Assembly: GCF_030550815.1 (NCBI RefSeq)
Contig: NZ_CP114583.1
Coordinates: forward strand, 571,818-635,817
Source: Candidatus Mycoplasma mahonii
Lineage (GTDB): Bacteria; Bacillota_I; Bacilli_A; Mycoplasmatales; Metamycoplasmataceae
Direction of reading: 5' to 3'
DNA length: 64,000 bases
Below the pieces are notes generated by a model. The model was given only the letters and a program-made list of their open reading frames with translations. It was not told the origin of the DNA and made no database searches. The position numbers and the translations under genes were made by a program. This document shows positions 17,864 through 28,781 of this stretch, one piece after another; the first letter of the stretch is position 1; each line of letters opens with the position of its first letter.

Positions 17864-19717
17864 CTATTTAACAACTATATTAACAATTTTATGAGGGATA
17901 TATATTTCTTTAATGATATTTTTGGTCAAATGCTTTTGAATACTTTTCATATTTTTGACTAAGGTAAAGATTTCTTCTTTGGATTCATTGCCTTTAATTT
18001 GTAATGTACCTCTTAATTTGCCATTCACTTGGATGGCAATTTCAATTATTTCTTCTTTAATGAGTGCTTCATCAAAAGTAGGTCATATCTGTTTTGCAAT
18101 TTCTTGTTCCTTAAATTTTTGCAGTAACTCTTCAACAATATGAGGTGCAAATAAAGAAAGAACAATAAGGAATGATTTTCTTTGATGAGCTGAAATATGT
18201 TTCACCTTATGCAAAACATTGATAAAAATCATCATCTTGGAAATAGCAACATTAAATTTAAGGTCCTCAATATCGATAGTTACTTCTTTAATAAATAGAT
18301 TAAATTCTGAATTTAATTTTGATTTACCAATGATAGCAACTTCATCAAAAGCCCGCACAACACGCTCAAGTCATTTTCTAATGCCTTTAACCCCATCTTC
18401 TTGTCATGGTTTTGTTTCTTCAAATGGACCCATGAACATTTCATAGATTCGCAAAGTGTCACCACCAAATTTTTTAATGATTTCATCGGGGTTAATGACA
18501 TTACCTTTGGACTTAGACATTTTTTGTCCATCTGGCCCTAAAATCATTCCTTGATTAACTATTTTTGTAAAAGGCTCTGAAGTTGGCACAAGACCAATAT
18601 CAAATAAAATTTTATGTCAAAATCTGGCATATAGTAAATGGAGCACCGCGTGCTCTTGACCACCAATATAAAGATCAACTGGTAATCATTTTTTAATTTT
18701 TGCTTGAGCTTCAGGAGATTCAATATCTAAATATGTCCCATCATCATTTTTTAAAATATAACCAATGTAGTATCAACAAGATCCAGCTCATTGAGGCATA
18801 GTGTTTGTTTCTCTTGTGTATGTTTTTCCATGTTGTTCAAAGGTTAATCAGTCTTTTGCATTAGCAAGTGGTGATAACCCGGTTTTAGTTGGTTTAATTT
18901 CTTTCATCTTTGGTAATTCAAGCGGCAAATCATCAATTAAGATAATGTCACCATCTTCATCAAAAGCCACCGGAAATGGTTCACCTCAATATCTTTGTCT
19001 GGAAAAGACTCAATCATTTAAATGAAGTGTCCCATCTTCATTTTTAATTCAATTTTTTTGAAGTGATTTTAAAGATTGTGGTCAAGGAATAGTCTCAAGA
19101 TCATCATAAAGACGATCAGCATATTCAGTTATTTTTAAAACTCATTGTTTCATAGGTTTTTTGATCACTGGAAAACCACCAACTTCTGATACTCGCTGCC
19201 CATCTTTTTCCACCACCTCTTCATTAGCTAAGCCAGTTCCCAGTTCTTCACATCAGTTAACATCAATCTCTCTGATTTCAGCCAAATCTTTTTCATAAAT
19301 TTTTTTAAAGATTCATTGTGTTGTTTTAAAATATGCTGGATCAGTGGTATTTACTTCCTTATCATAATCAAAGGAAAATCCTATGGATTGTAGTTGTTTT
19401 CGAAAAACCTTAATATTCTCATTAGTAAATCCTTTGGGATGGTTACCTGTTTTAATTGCATATTGTTCGGCAGGTAAACCAAAAGCATCTCATCCAATGG
19501 GGTGAAGCACATCAAAACCATTTAATCTTTTATAACGAGCAATAATGTCAGTAGCAGTGTATCCTTCAGGATGTCCCACATGAAGACCAGCTCCAGAAGG
19601 ATAAGGAAACATATCTAAAACATAAAATTTTTTATTTGATTTATTAGTGGTTTTATAAGTTTTATTTTTAAGTCAGTACTCTTGTCATTTTTTTTCAATT
19701 TTTTTGTGATTATACAT
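17864..19717 (-). CDS. leuS: Leucyl-tRNA synthetase lacking the CP1 editing domain
   Basis: A 617-residue class I synthetase that charges tRNA-Leu; the usual bacterial length is 800 or more. Many UGA codons are read as Trp. The HIGH motif is [14 protein letters not shown] (near residue 50) and the KMSKS loop is [11 protein letters not shown]. Where the ~180-200-residue CP1 editing domain normally sits, the sequence runs [30 protein letters not shown]: a nine-residue linker (19,019-19,045). The reading frame is clean, so this is a real deletion, not decay. Such an enzyme cannot clear mischarged isoleucine, norvaline and similar products in cis. Mycoplasma mobile is known for the same loss. The start ATG 19,715-19,717 follows an A-rich leader without a strong ribosome binding site. 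Confidence 0.95.
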
Positions 19718-19780
19718 ATTTGTAATTATAAATAAAATATCAATATATTCAATAGACAATTTATTATATTTCAAATAACA

Positions 19781-19800
19781 AAAAACCACCCGAAGGTGGC
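19781..19800 (-). terminator. Terminator after rnpB
   Basis: On the minus strand GCCACC-TTCG-GGTGGT, a stable UUCG tetraloop hairpin, is followed by TTTTTTG. Confidence 0.85.
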
Positions 19801-19823
19801 ATTGGTCACTCAAGAGTGATATG

Positions 19824-20102
19824 TTGCACTTATAAGCCGCGTTTTGTACCCGAAGGTTCCAATCATTTATCTATGCTTACGCATCTTTGTCATCGTTCGT
19901 TTCCTTTGACAAAGTTCCCCTACCAAATTTGGGTTTCTAACTCGTGGAGTTTACCGCGTTTCACTCTAATTAAATAGACTCGTCTCTGTGGCACTAGTCG
20001 TCTAGGCTAAGGTTTATTTGACCTTACACGAACACTACTTGCATCGCAGCAAGTGTTAGCGCGGACTTTCCTCTACATTGCTGCAGCGATTGGACAGTGC
20101 AA
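19824..20102 (-). ncRNA. rnpB: RNase P RNA (M1 RNA), short form
   Basis: The catalytic RNA of RNase P, which trims tRNA 5' ends. The conserved core GAGGAAAGTCCGCGCT (complement 20,059-20,074) and the distal GTACAAAACGCGGCTTATAA (complement near 19,831-19,850) give the P4 pairing. TTGCAC at the 5' end (near 20,102) pairs with GTGCAA at the 3' end (near 19,824) as P1. The length is only about 280 nt, against roughly 350-400 in most bacteria; I recall a similarly small RNA in Mycoplasma fermentans. The exact ends are estimated from P1. Confidence 0.92.
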
Positions 20103-20119
20103 AAATATTATAAAGAAAA

Positions 20120-20131
20120 ATGCCTAGGCAT
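20120..20131 (-). terminator. Terminator after the DivIVA-like gene
   Basis: The palindrome ATGCCTAGGCAT is followed on the minus strand by TTTTTC, 7 bp beyond the stop. Confidence 0.55.
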
Positions 20132-20137
20132 CTTCAA

Positions 20138-20455
20138 TTATTTAATTTTTCTCTCCAACTGGTTTAATTTATTCATAATCTCATGCCCAGTATTTTTTTG
20201 TGCTTCACTTAAAGAGTGTTTTAAATTGGTAATTTGAATTTTGAACCCCTCAATTTCCTCATTTTTATCAGATAATAAATTTTCAGCATCGCTCATATTT
20301 TTGGAATAGTTAGCCACAATGTCCTCATATTCTTGATAGTCTTGAATGATTAAATCAAAGAAACCATCCACCTCTTGAGGCGAATATCCGGCCATATCAG
20401 TAGCGAATTTCTTGTGTAATATTTCTTGAGACTTTAAGTTAAAGTTTTTTTTCAT
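20138..20455 (-). CDS. DivIVA/GpsB-like coiled-coil protein
   Basis: A 105-residue protein. The N-terminal part, KKFATDMAGYSPQEVDGFFDLIIQDYQEYE, is the DivIVA-domain signature (F-x-x-x-x-x-G-Y-x-x-x-E-V-D-x-F). The rest is a heptad-patterned coiled coil ending LNQLERKIK. In walled Firmicutes such proteins place division or cell-wall enzymes; in wall-less cells the role is unclear. I chose the ATG at 20,453-20,455, two bases after the stop of the upstream small gene, rather than the ATG 24 bp earlier, which lies inside that gene and lacks a ribosome binding site. Position beside rnpB matches the gpsB-rnpB order seen in Firmicutes. Confidence 0.85.
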   Translation of the reverse strand: MKKNFNLKSQEILHKKFATDMAGYSPQEVDGFFDLIIQDYQEYEDIVANYSKNMSDAENLLSDKNEEIEGFKIQITNLKHSLSEAQKNTGHEIMNKLNQLERKIK

Positions 20456-20457
20456 AA

Positions 20458-20706
20458 TTAAAATATTACCTTGGGACATAAAATAGCAAAACTAATGTTA
20501 TTAAAACCATGTTCAATTCCACTTAATGCTTTTAATTCATCATGATTTACTACGGATTGATGATGCTTGTTTTGCTTATAAATATTAACTTGGTCTTTGA
20601 TATTAATTGAATACATGATATCTCTGATTTTATTACCAACTTTTGAAGAAACAGATTTTTGTTGCTGATCTAGTTCTTTTAGATCTTGTGTACTAAAATT
20701 TTTGAT
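20458..20706 (-). CDS. Small protein upstream of the DivIVA-like gene, non-ATG start
   Basis: An open frame of about 82 residues (IKNFSTQDLKELDQQQKSVS ... GIEHGFNNISFAILCPKVIF) ends in TAA 20,458-20,460. A very good GAGGAGG ribosome binding site sits at about 20,711-20,717, but the codons at the right distance are ATT and ATC, not ATG, GTG or TTG. Either the start is ATC/ATT, as in infC, or the 5' end is mutated. The stop is two bases from the DivIVA-like ATG, so the pair looks coupled. Family not recognised. Confidence 0.5.
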   Translation of the reverse strand: MKNFSTQDLKELDQQQKSVSSKVGNKIRDIMYSINIKDQVNIYKQNKHHQSVVNHDELKALSGIEHGFNNISFAILCPKVIF

Positions 20707-20785
20707 AATACCTCCTCTAATCTAATTTTACTATTTTTTAGATAAAAAAAATGAATAGTGTAAAATTAATATGAAAAGAGGAATT

Positions 20786-22138
20786 ATGATAAAAATTACA
20801 AATCGTGTAAAAAACAAATTTATTTTAAAGGGTGTCTTTGCATCATCAAAACTAAATAAAAATATTATTAAACAAAAAAATAAAGTCACAGAATTTATTG
20901 AGAAAAAAGAGGCTATTATTTATTTAGGTAAAGAAGGTGACTTTAATCATGAAGGTATGATTGCAGTTGCAAAAGCAATTGCCAGTTTAAATACAAGAGA
21001 CTTCCAAATCTCTGTTAAAACATTCATCACCAAAAAAATAACTCAAAAAGAAATTGTGAATGTGTTTGTATTAGAACAAGAATTCAAAAATGGAAAAATC
21101 TATAATGTTGAAACTGCTAAGAAAGACCCAAAAGCCACTTTAGAATTAATAGATGTAGACGCAATTGGGAAAGCTGAATATAAAACAGCTATCATTCATG
21201 CAGAGTCAATGACTTATACAAGGAACTTCCAAATGATGCCTCCAAATGTTTTAAATTCAGAAGTATATGCTAAAATGTTGAAAGATGATTTCTCGAAAAT
21301 CAAAAACGTTACCACAAAAGTTTTAACTAAAAAACAAATTATTGATTTAAAAATGGGCCTATTTTTATCAGTGAATATTGGATCAGCCTTTGAACCAAGA
21401 GTTGTAATCGTTGAATACAAAGGTGCACCTGCATCAAAGGATAAAACAGTTCTAGTTGGTAAAGGAATCACTTATGATTCTGGAGGCTATAACATTAAAA
21501 ATAGCCAGAACTTATTAGGAATGAAATTTGATATGTCAGGTTCAGCAATTGTTGCCGGAGCAATGAGGTCGATTGCAAAATTAAAACCAAAGAAAAACAT
21601 TTCAATGGTATTAATGATTACTGACAACATGATTAACTCGGTCGCTTCAAAACCCGATGATGTTTATACAGCCATGAATGGTAAAACTGTGGAAATAAAT
21701 AATACTGATGCTGAAGGAAGATTGGCGCTTGCTGATGGACTAACTTATGCTGCTAAAAAACTTAAAGCTACAAGATTAGTTGATGTAGCGACACTAACTG
21801 GTGCGGTTTTAGTGGCATTAGGTCATACATACACAGGTGTTTGATCAACAAGTGAAAAAGGTTGAGAAGATATTAATGTTGCTGCAAAAGAAATGAATGA
21901 AAATATTTGAAGATTACCATTTCATAAAGATTTCATTGAATTTATGAGTAAATCTAAAGTGGCAGATTTAAAGAATACTGCTTTAGATGGACTTGGTGGA
22001 TCAAGTACAGCCGCCATGTTTCTAAAAAGTTTTACAGAAGATGTTGAATATATCCATCTAGATGTAGCCGGAACAGCAGACAAAGGTCATTATCCATATG
22101 GGCCAATGGTTAGGACTTTAACTAAGGTTGCAAAATAA
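20786..22138 (+). CDS. pepA: Leucyl aminopeptidase (M17 family)
   Basis: A 450-residue cytosolic, di-metal aminopeptidase that releases N-terminal amino acids from peptides, the natural partner of the Opp importer. The C-terminal catalytic domain has LVGKGITYDSGGYNIK, MKFDMSGSA, the signature NTDAEGRLALADGL and VDVATLTGA. Three UGA codons are Trp. The ATG at 20,786 follows AAGAGGAATT and is preferred to the ATG 15 bp upstream, whose codons contain that ribosome binding site. The stop overlaps the next ATG by one base (TAATG). Confidence 0.96.
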
Positions 22139-22419
22139 TGTTTAACATTATTATCGCAATCATTCTTCTTACTATTTTAATATTTTCAGTTTTTGGTGCC
22201 TTTGGTGCTCTTATTAATGGTGAAAAAGGTTTATCAATCATAAAAGGAATTATTATTGGTGCCTTATTACCTTTTTTAGGACTACTAATATTATCATTAC
22301 AAAAACAATCTACCAAGAATGTCGTGGATGAAATGTACACAAGAGGATTAATTAAAAAAGATGAACATGATAAAACGATGGAGATTCTTATTAATAATGT
22401 TGAAAAAGTAAAAAAATAA
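22138..22419 (+). CDS. Small membrane protein, unknown
   Basis: A 93-residue protein with two hydrophobic segments (about residues 3-24 and 35-53) and a polar, Lys-rich helix at the C-terminus (DEMYTRGLIKKDEHDKTMEI), which resembles the short SHOCT-like tail pattern (hxxLxxxGxIxxxEF). It is translationally coupled to pepA by a TAATG junction. Function unknown. Confidence 0.75.
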   Translation: MFNIIIAIILLTILIFSVFGAFGALINGEKGLSIIKGIIIGALLPFLGLLILSLQKQSTKNVVDEMYTRGLIKKDEHDKTMEILINNVEKVKK

Positions 22420-22446
22420 ACCTAATGATAAAATTAGGTTTTTGTT
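22419..22446 (+). terminator. Terminator of the pepA operon
   Basis: AACCTAAT-GATAAA-ATTAGGTT followed by TTTGTTT on the plus strand, starting at the stop codon. Confidence 0.85.
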
Positions 22447-22669
22447 TATCGATATTTTCAAAACTAAATAAGTCATATTTTGTATATTATGGGTATACTA
22501 ATAACTTTATTTTTTAATAATTCATTAATTACAAGCAATTAGTTAAAATATGATTTTTATTTTTAAATAATAATATTTATCATAATTTTAAACAAAAATA
22601 GCCCAATGACGAAAACAACAATTAAAGATATGTTCATGCAGTTATTGTAAACTTAAATAGTGCAATTAT

Positions 22670-23086
22670 CTAGATCATGATAACAATCAAGACAATAATC
22701 ATTTCTAATGATCCAATCACTGTAATGAACAAAGAAGGAAATCATGGTTTTGTGAGATTCATCTTTTCAATGCCAACGGGCGAGTCGTATTGTTTTAAGT
22801 AAACTTTTCTTTTTTTAGTTTCATGGAAGACTCCTATTTTTTTATGTCTACTTTCTATAAATGATGTTATGGTTTTTCTTTGAGAATGCGAGTATGAAGT
22901 GAAGAGACCCAATTTTACCAAGATCATCATCAATCCAACTAGTATCTGGAGTACTGCCACAAAGGGTCACACAATACTATTGGTTATACCAACGCTAAGC
23001 AAGATTAATCCTATTATGATAATCACTATTGATATCGCAGTTGGAAATACCAACTTTTTGTAATTGCAGTTTTTGATGAATATCAC
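22670..23086 (-). CDS. Membrane protein at the end of the opp operon
   Basis: A 138-residue protein under code 4, beginning at GTG 23,084-23,086 after AAAGGAAA, 16 bp after the oppF stop. Three hydrophobic stretches are visible: SIVIIIIGLILLSVGI, WPFVAVLQILVGLMMILV and SLFITVIGSLEMIIVLIVIMI, with a basic loop between the last two. No family recognised. Being the last gene of the opp transcript, it could be an accessory to the transporter, but that is only inferred. After it, to 22,447, I see only a 24-residue hydrophobic frame and no clear gene. Confidence 0.6.
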
Positions 23087-23102
23087 GAATATTTCCTTTC
23101 TT

Positions 23103-25370
23103 TTACCTACGTCATTTTTTAATTTGATCTTCCAAACCAAAAACATAATGATCTTTCGAAATTTTGTTAAATATTGGTTGATTAATCGGAGAGTAAGAAT
23201 TTAAATAATGAGGTTCAAATTGTTTATCAGAAAATCCAGTGGTTATTTTGCTGATCTCGGGCATTGAGTTAATTAAGTTAATCGTATAAGGATGCACAGG
23301 GTCATTAAATATTTTTTGTGTATTGCCATATTCAACAATTTTCCCTAGATGAATAATTAATATTCTTGATGATATAAACTTCACAACAGATAAATCATGA
23401 GCTATAAATATAAGAGATAGATTACGTTTTTCCTTTAGTTCTAATAATTTATTGATAATTTGTGCTTGGATAGATAAATCTAAAGCTGCAATGGGCTCAT
23501 CAGCAATTATTATTTTAGGATTGGCGATAATAGCTCTTGCTATACCAACACGTTGTCTCATCCCGCCTGAAAACTCATGTGGGTATCTAAATGCATGAGC
23601 AACAGTCAACCCTGATTCAATTAAAACTTCAAATACTTTTTCTCTTGTTAGGAAATCTTTAAATTGCTTCCTTCAGATATATGTATTATTAATCAATTTG
23701 TTGTAAATGCCTAAATTCTTGATTCCTCTGTGTATTTCGGCATCGATAGATATAAGTTGATTTTTTTTAAGATGATAATTAGCAGAAATTATGTCTTTTA
23801 ACTGTCTTTCTGTTAGCTTTTTAAGTGTTTGTTTATATATATTCTTAATCCTATTTTGAATTAGCTTATTATTGTTCTTGTTTTTATCAGAAAGAGATCT
23901 AAGTTCTTTGTAATACTCTTCATGTAAAGAAGCATCTCTTTCAATGATACTAGTTTTCTTGGAAGTAAATTCGTCATAGGTAATTTCAGCAGCTTTTAGT
24001 TTTTCCTTAATATTATAAATAGTGTGTTGATCTTTATTATCATAATTTTTCTTAGTACCATTTTTCTTAATATGTGTTCAATAATCATATTTTTCTTTTG
24101 TTTTTTTATAACTAGCAAGTTGTTCAACATAAACATTTTTTTTAATAAACCTATTAACAAATCCTTTTGGAGAACTAATTTTCATTTTAGTGAAACGTGT
24201 GTTAATATCATCAATGCTAATTTTTGCCTTGGAAGTAAGTAAATAGGAGATATACTTTTTGCTATCCCCAATAATTTTCTCGTACTCATCATGGATCTTT
24301 AACTCCAAAAAAGGAATCATGAATTTATGTTTTTTAGTGTAAACAACAATGCTTCGCAGGTGTTTTGTTACAACCATAATAAATGAATAGTAATTATAAT
24401 TAGCATATGTATCAGAATTAAGTTTACTAGTTCTTGCAACTTTTATATCGTATTTAAGTTCCTTAAGAGAATGAGCATAACTTTTTTTAATACTAATTAA
24501 AGAATTTTTAATATCAAGATTTAAGTTTTGAAGAACAATTTCTAATTTCTTCATTTCACCAAATGCTTTAATGGCCTTATCTGTCATCAACAAATTTAAT
24601 TTAGCCTCATCTAATTCTTTTTGAACTTTCATTATTTTATCTTTTGCCGGGATACTTGATCTATATTTTTTAACCTTTAGTTGAGTTTTAGATCAAAGCG
24701 CTAAATTTTTTAGTAATCCTGTCGACAAATCATTGACATAATTAGATTTAATAGCAAATATATTTGTAAAGTATAAATCATTCAACATCTTTGATAATTC
24801 CGATAATTGTTTATTGGTTTTATAATCATCCATTGTTATTGCATCAATTTTTGTTTTAATGATAATTAATTCTTTATCAATGGTTTTTAGATTCTTAATA
24901 TTAATTCTTTCACTAATTCTATAAAATTCACTTTTTAAATCGGCTCCATGTAATTTAATAACATTTTGTTTATTATCCAAAACATCCACAATAAGTTTTT
25001 TAGATAATCCTTGAACTCTTAGTGGTTCTGAAACGATATTCATAATATTTTTTTGCTCATTCAAAGATGAATATGGATCTTGAAAGATCATTTGAATATT
25101 CTTCCGTAAATACTTTCGATTCTCTTTGGATATCTTTTTTGATGAGATATCCACACCATTAATGGTGACTTCTCCTGAAGTGGCATCATTTAATCTAATA
25201 AGCGTCCTGCCAATTGTCGTTTTGCCAGAGCCTGATTCACCAATCAAACCAATAACCTCACTTTTATGAAGATTGAAAGAAACATTATGGACAGCTTTAT
25301 TTTCTTTACCATTACGAAAAAATGATTTATTTAGTTTATTCACAATCAATAACGGTGTTTTATTTTGCAT
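23103..25370 (-). CDS. oppF: Oligopeptide ABC transporter ATPase OppF with a large insertion
   Basis: A 755-residue protein (bacterial OppF is about 310-330). Walker A GESGSGKTT is near residue 43 and the Q-loop FQDPYSSLNEQ near 95. From about 125 to 575 lies a ~450-residue Lys- and helix-rich insertion with no ABC motifs. Then come HEFSGGMRQRVGIARA (signature), IIADEPIAALD (Walker B), the H-loop IFIAHDLSVV and HPYTINLINSMPEI. Four UGA codons are Trp; the standard code splits it. Large insertions in OppF are known in mycoplasmas; their role is unknown. It starts within the last 11 bp of oppD. Confidence 0.94.
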
Positions 25371-26493
25371 GTTTCATATCTTTCTTGATCTCACTTGCTA
25401 TTAAGAGCACTTGTTTAGGTGGTTTTATTATTGGTGCATCTGGATGTAGTAATCATGTAGCTGCCATATGACCTGAAGCATCTCCGACTTCAAATAAAGA
25501 TGGTTCTTCCTTAAAATCAACTTTTAAAGGTTGTGGATTCCTGACAGAGAAAGGATCACCATTAGGCAAAGCTGCAAAATTAGGTGGTGAACCCTTAAGT
25601 GTATAAAGGGTATCACCTTTTTTATTTGATTCAGGCATAGATGATAAGAGTGCTCATGTATATGGGTGTTTTGGGTTAGTAAATACATCATATTTATCAC
25701 CTGTTTCAACAATTCTACCTGCATAAAATACATTAACGACATCAACAAGCAATGAAATAACAGAAATATCATGTGATACAAATATTAATGCTATATTAGT
25801 TTTTTTGACTATGTCCTTGAATAATTTTAGAACAGACGCTTGGATTGATGGATCAAGAGCTGTCGTTGGCTCGTCAGCAATGATGACACTTGGATTAGAT
25901 AAGACTGCCATGGCAATCACAACTCTTTGCCGCATTCCCCCTGAGAACTCATGCGGAAATGAATTTATTCTTGCTTTAGCATTCCTCATTCCAAATGATT
26001 CTAATAAGTTAATAATTTTGTGAATTTTCTCAGTTTTAGATAACTTACTTGCTTTTCCCAATGATTCTAGTAATTGATTTCTAATTTTCATAGTTGGATT
26101 TAGCGATGTCATAGGGTTTTGTGGAATATATGTGATCTTTTTCCCTCTGATCTTTCTTCATTCAGATTGATTAGTGATAATATCACGTGATCCTGGTATG
26201 TTAAGTTGATTTTTAAATTCATTCTTCTTACTTAACTTAGAGACAGGTTTATTTAGTAACATGTCAGTTCCATCAATGATAAATTCATCGGCAACTGATA
26301 TGGCATTTTCATTCATCCCAAACATAGCTTTAGCTGTGACAGATTTGCCTGACCCAGATTCACCAATAAAACCAAAGATTTTACCTGGCTCAATGTTAAA
26401 AGAAATACCTCTAATTATTTGGATAATCTTCTTTCGATTATTGGCACTTCTGAATGAAACTCGCAAGTCTTTAACTTTGATAATATGCTTCAT
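25360..26493 (-). CDS. oppD: Oligopeptide ABC transporter ATPase OppD
   Basis: A 377-residue protein, normal length. Walker A GESGSGKSVTAKA (near residue 42), Q-loop IPQNPMTSLNP, signature HEFSGGMRQRVVIAMA, Walker B IIADEPTTALD, H-loop FVSHDISVI and the typical HPYTWALLSSMPE C-terminal motif. UGA is read as Trp three times. It pairs with OppF to drive peptide import. The start follows AAAGGAGC. Confidence 0.96.
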
Positions 26494-26505
26494 ATCAGCT
26501 CCTTT

Positions 26506-27702
26506 CTAAGTAGTTTTTGGATCAAATGCATCCCTTAGTCCATTTGCAATTATTTGTAAGGACAATGTAAATGTCACCATAACAATAACCATTGAAATAA
26601 TCATGTATGGATTACTAACTATTGCCTCATATTGTCTAGCTTCATTAATAAAACTTCCAAGCGAGTTGCCTCATTTACCTCCAACTCTAATTCCTAAAAA
26701 TACAAGTGTTGATTCAGTAAATATAACGGCAGGAATCCTGTGGACAAATGAAACTAATAATTTTCCAATTGTAGCTGGTAAGATCTGTGAAAATAAAAGT
26801 CATTTTACAGAAGATCCAGAAGCAATTGAAGCTTGAATAAATTCATTATCCTTGATCTTAATGGTAAACATTCTTGTTGTGTACACAGGACCAATTCATC
26901 CAATCAGTGATAAAGCCACTACTAATGTTAATAATCCTGGTCCCATTATTATAATGAACACTGATATCAATAGAATAGCAGGTAATGAAGCAAATATCTC
27001 AACAAATCTCATAAAGATTGTATCAGCTCTTTTACCGGCATTGTATCCAAGATATAAACCAATAATTGTGCCAATGATTGTTTCAATTACAGCAACAATA
27101 AAAGCTAGAAAAAAGGAAAATTGTGCTGATTTTATTAATCTTTGTCAAACATCAAATCCAGCTGCATCTGTACCTAAAGTTGTTGGTGTGTAATTAGGGT
27201 CATTATATTTAATGGTCCAAATACTTGATATAGGATTGTATGATGAGGAAATAATTCCAGCTGGTGGACTATTCGTCCCAGAAGCAACAATAGTTGCTGT
27301 CCCTGTTGGATCATTAAAGACCTCAATATTTTGAAATCTGTCTTGAATTTCACTGAAATTACCTATTAAGTCTGACGGTTTATTGGCAAACCCAGGATCC
27401 ATATAAGCAATTAAATTATTCGGTCTATCATTGATGGGGTTTTCAGCATTATAACTGTTAAATGTTTGACCGAATATAATAATTACCATTAACACCATCA
27501 ACATTAGCAAAAAGAAAATATTTCATTTGTTTTTAAAAAATCTTCTAAAAATATCCTTTCATACTTTCGTTGGTTTCCCAATCATTGGATTTGACTCTAT
27601 TTTTGAGACATCTTTTTTGGACAGTTCATCGAATCACTTTTTATTAAAATTATCCAAATTGTACTTTAGGTTAAAATTGTTTCTTTTTGTATTATTAACC
27701 AT
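26506..27702 (-). CDS. oppC: Oligopeptide ABC transporter permease OppC
   Basis: A 398-residue permease. A cytoplasmic N-terminal tail (MVNNTKRNNF...) is followed by the first membrane segment LMLMVLMVIIIFGQTF, a loop of about 130 residues outside, then five segments. The coupling motif is FIQASIASGSSVKWLLFSQI, matching EAA...G of binding-protein-dependent permeases. Several UGA codons are Trp. The start ATG 27,700-27,702 is two bases after the oppB stop and follows GGGGG. Confidence 0.94.
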
Positions 27703-27704
27703 TT

Positions 27705-28778
27705 TTAACCCCCTGTTTCATTTGACCTATTTATTATATATTTTTTATGCCTTTTCCTTTTAATATGCATACGAATTCATGAATTCCTTGAACTCTCTTT
27801 TGAAGCAATCCTGATTGTCGGATCTAATACTGCATATAAAACATCAATTAAAATACTAAGCAGTAATGAAATAGTAGTAAAGAACATAATTGAAAACATA
27901 AGAACATTTATTTCAAGTTTAGTAATTGCAGTTGCAAACATACTAGATATACCTGGGACTCCGAAGAATACTTCTATAATTAAAGAACCAAATATAACAA
28001 ATAAAAGTCTACTTATCATTAACGCCATAATAGGCAAAGATATATTTCTAAAGACATGTTTTCTAAATATGTTTCATTCTGTAAGACCTTTTGATCTTGC
28101 TGAGGAAATATAATCGCTTGATAAAACTTCGATAGTTTCATTTCTAACAAAATAAGTAATTACTGAAAAAGATGTTATCGTGATTAAAAGAGATGGTAAA
28201 AGGAGGAGCTTAAATGTTTCTGCCCAACCCACTATCTCAGGTCCTTTAAATATGACTTCAAAATTATTTTTAGATGCGATATAAGCAACTAAAGCTGCTA
28301 AAACAAATGAGGGAACAGATACAAATATGATTGACAATATATTTAAGACAATATCAGGAGTTTTGCCCCGTTTATAGCCTGCAAATATACCAAATATCAT
28401 CCCAATTAATGATCCAAGTAAAAATGATGGTCCAATTATAATAAGAGTTCATTTTAGAGGTTTACGAAATAGATATGGAATTGAGTCTGTGGGGTTTCCA
28501 TAATACTTCCCAAAATCGCCTTTTGTGAATAAATTAGATAAATAGTTTCCTAATTGACTAAAAACATTCCAGTCTGGATGATAGTCCATCTGTTTATAAA
28601 CAAATTGTGTTGCTTCAATATTATTTATCTTTTTATCATTGCTCATTTTTCGTTGAATTTCTTCATCGATAGCTGATGGAGTATCAGTGACAAGCTGCAT
28701 TAGAAAAAATGTTGCAAAAAATATTATAATTATTGCAAAAAAGACTAATATAACTCTTTTTAATATGTAATTTATCAT
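27705..28778 (-). CDS. oppB: Oligopeptide ABC transporter permease OppB
   Basis: A 357-residue permease beginning MINYILKRVILVFFAIIIIF, the usual OppB/DppB N-terminus. The EAA loop is DYISSARSKGLTEWNIFRKH, followed by NISLPIMALMISRLLFVIFG and VFFGVPGISSMFATAI, all typical. UGA is Trp at three sites; the true C-terminus (WIRMHIKRKRHKK...NETGG) is lost under the standard code. It begins 3 bp after the oppA stop. Confidence 0.95.
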
Positions 28779-28781
28779 TGA

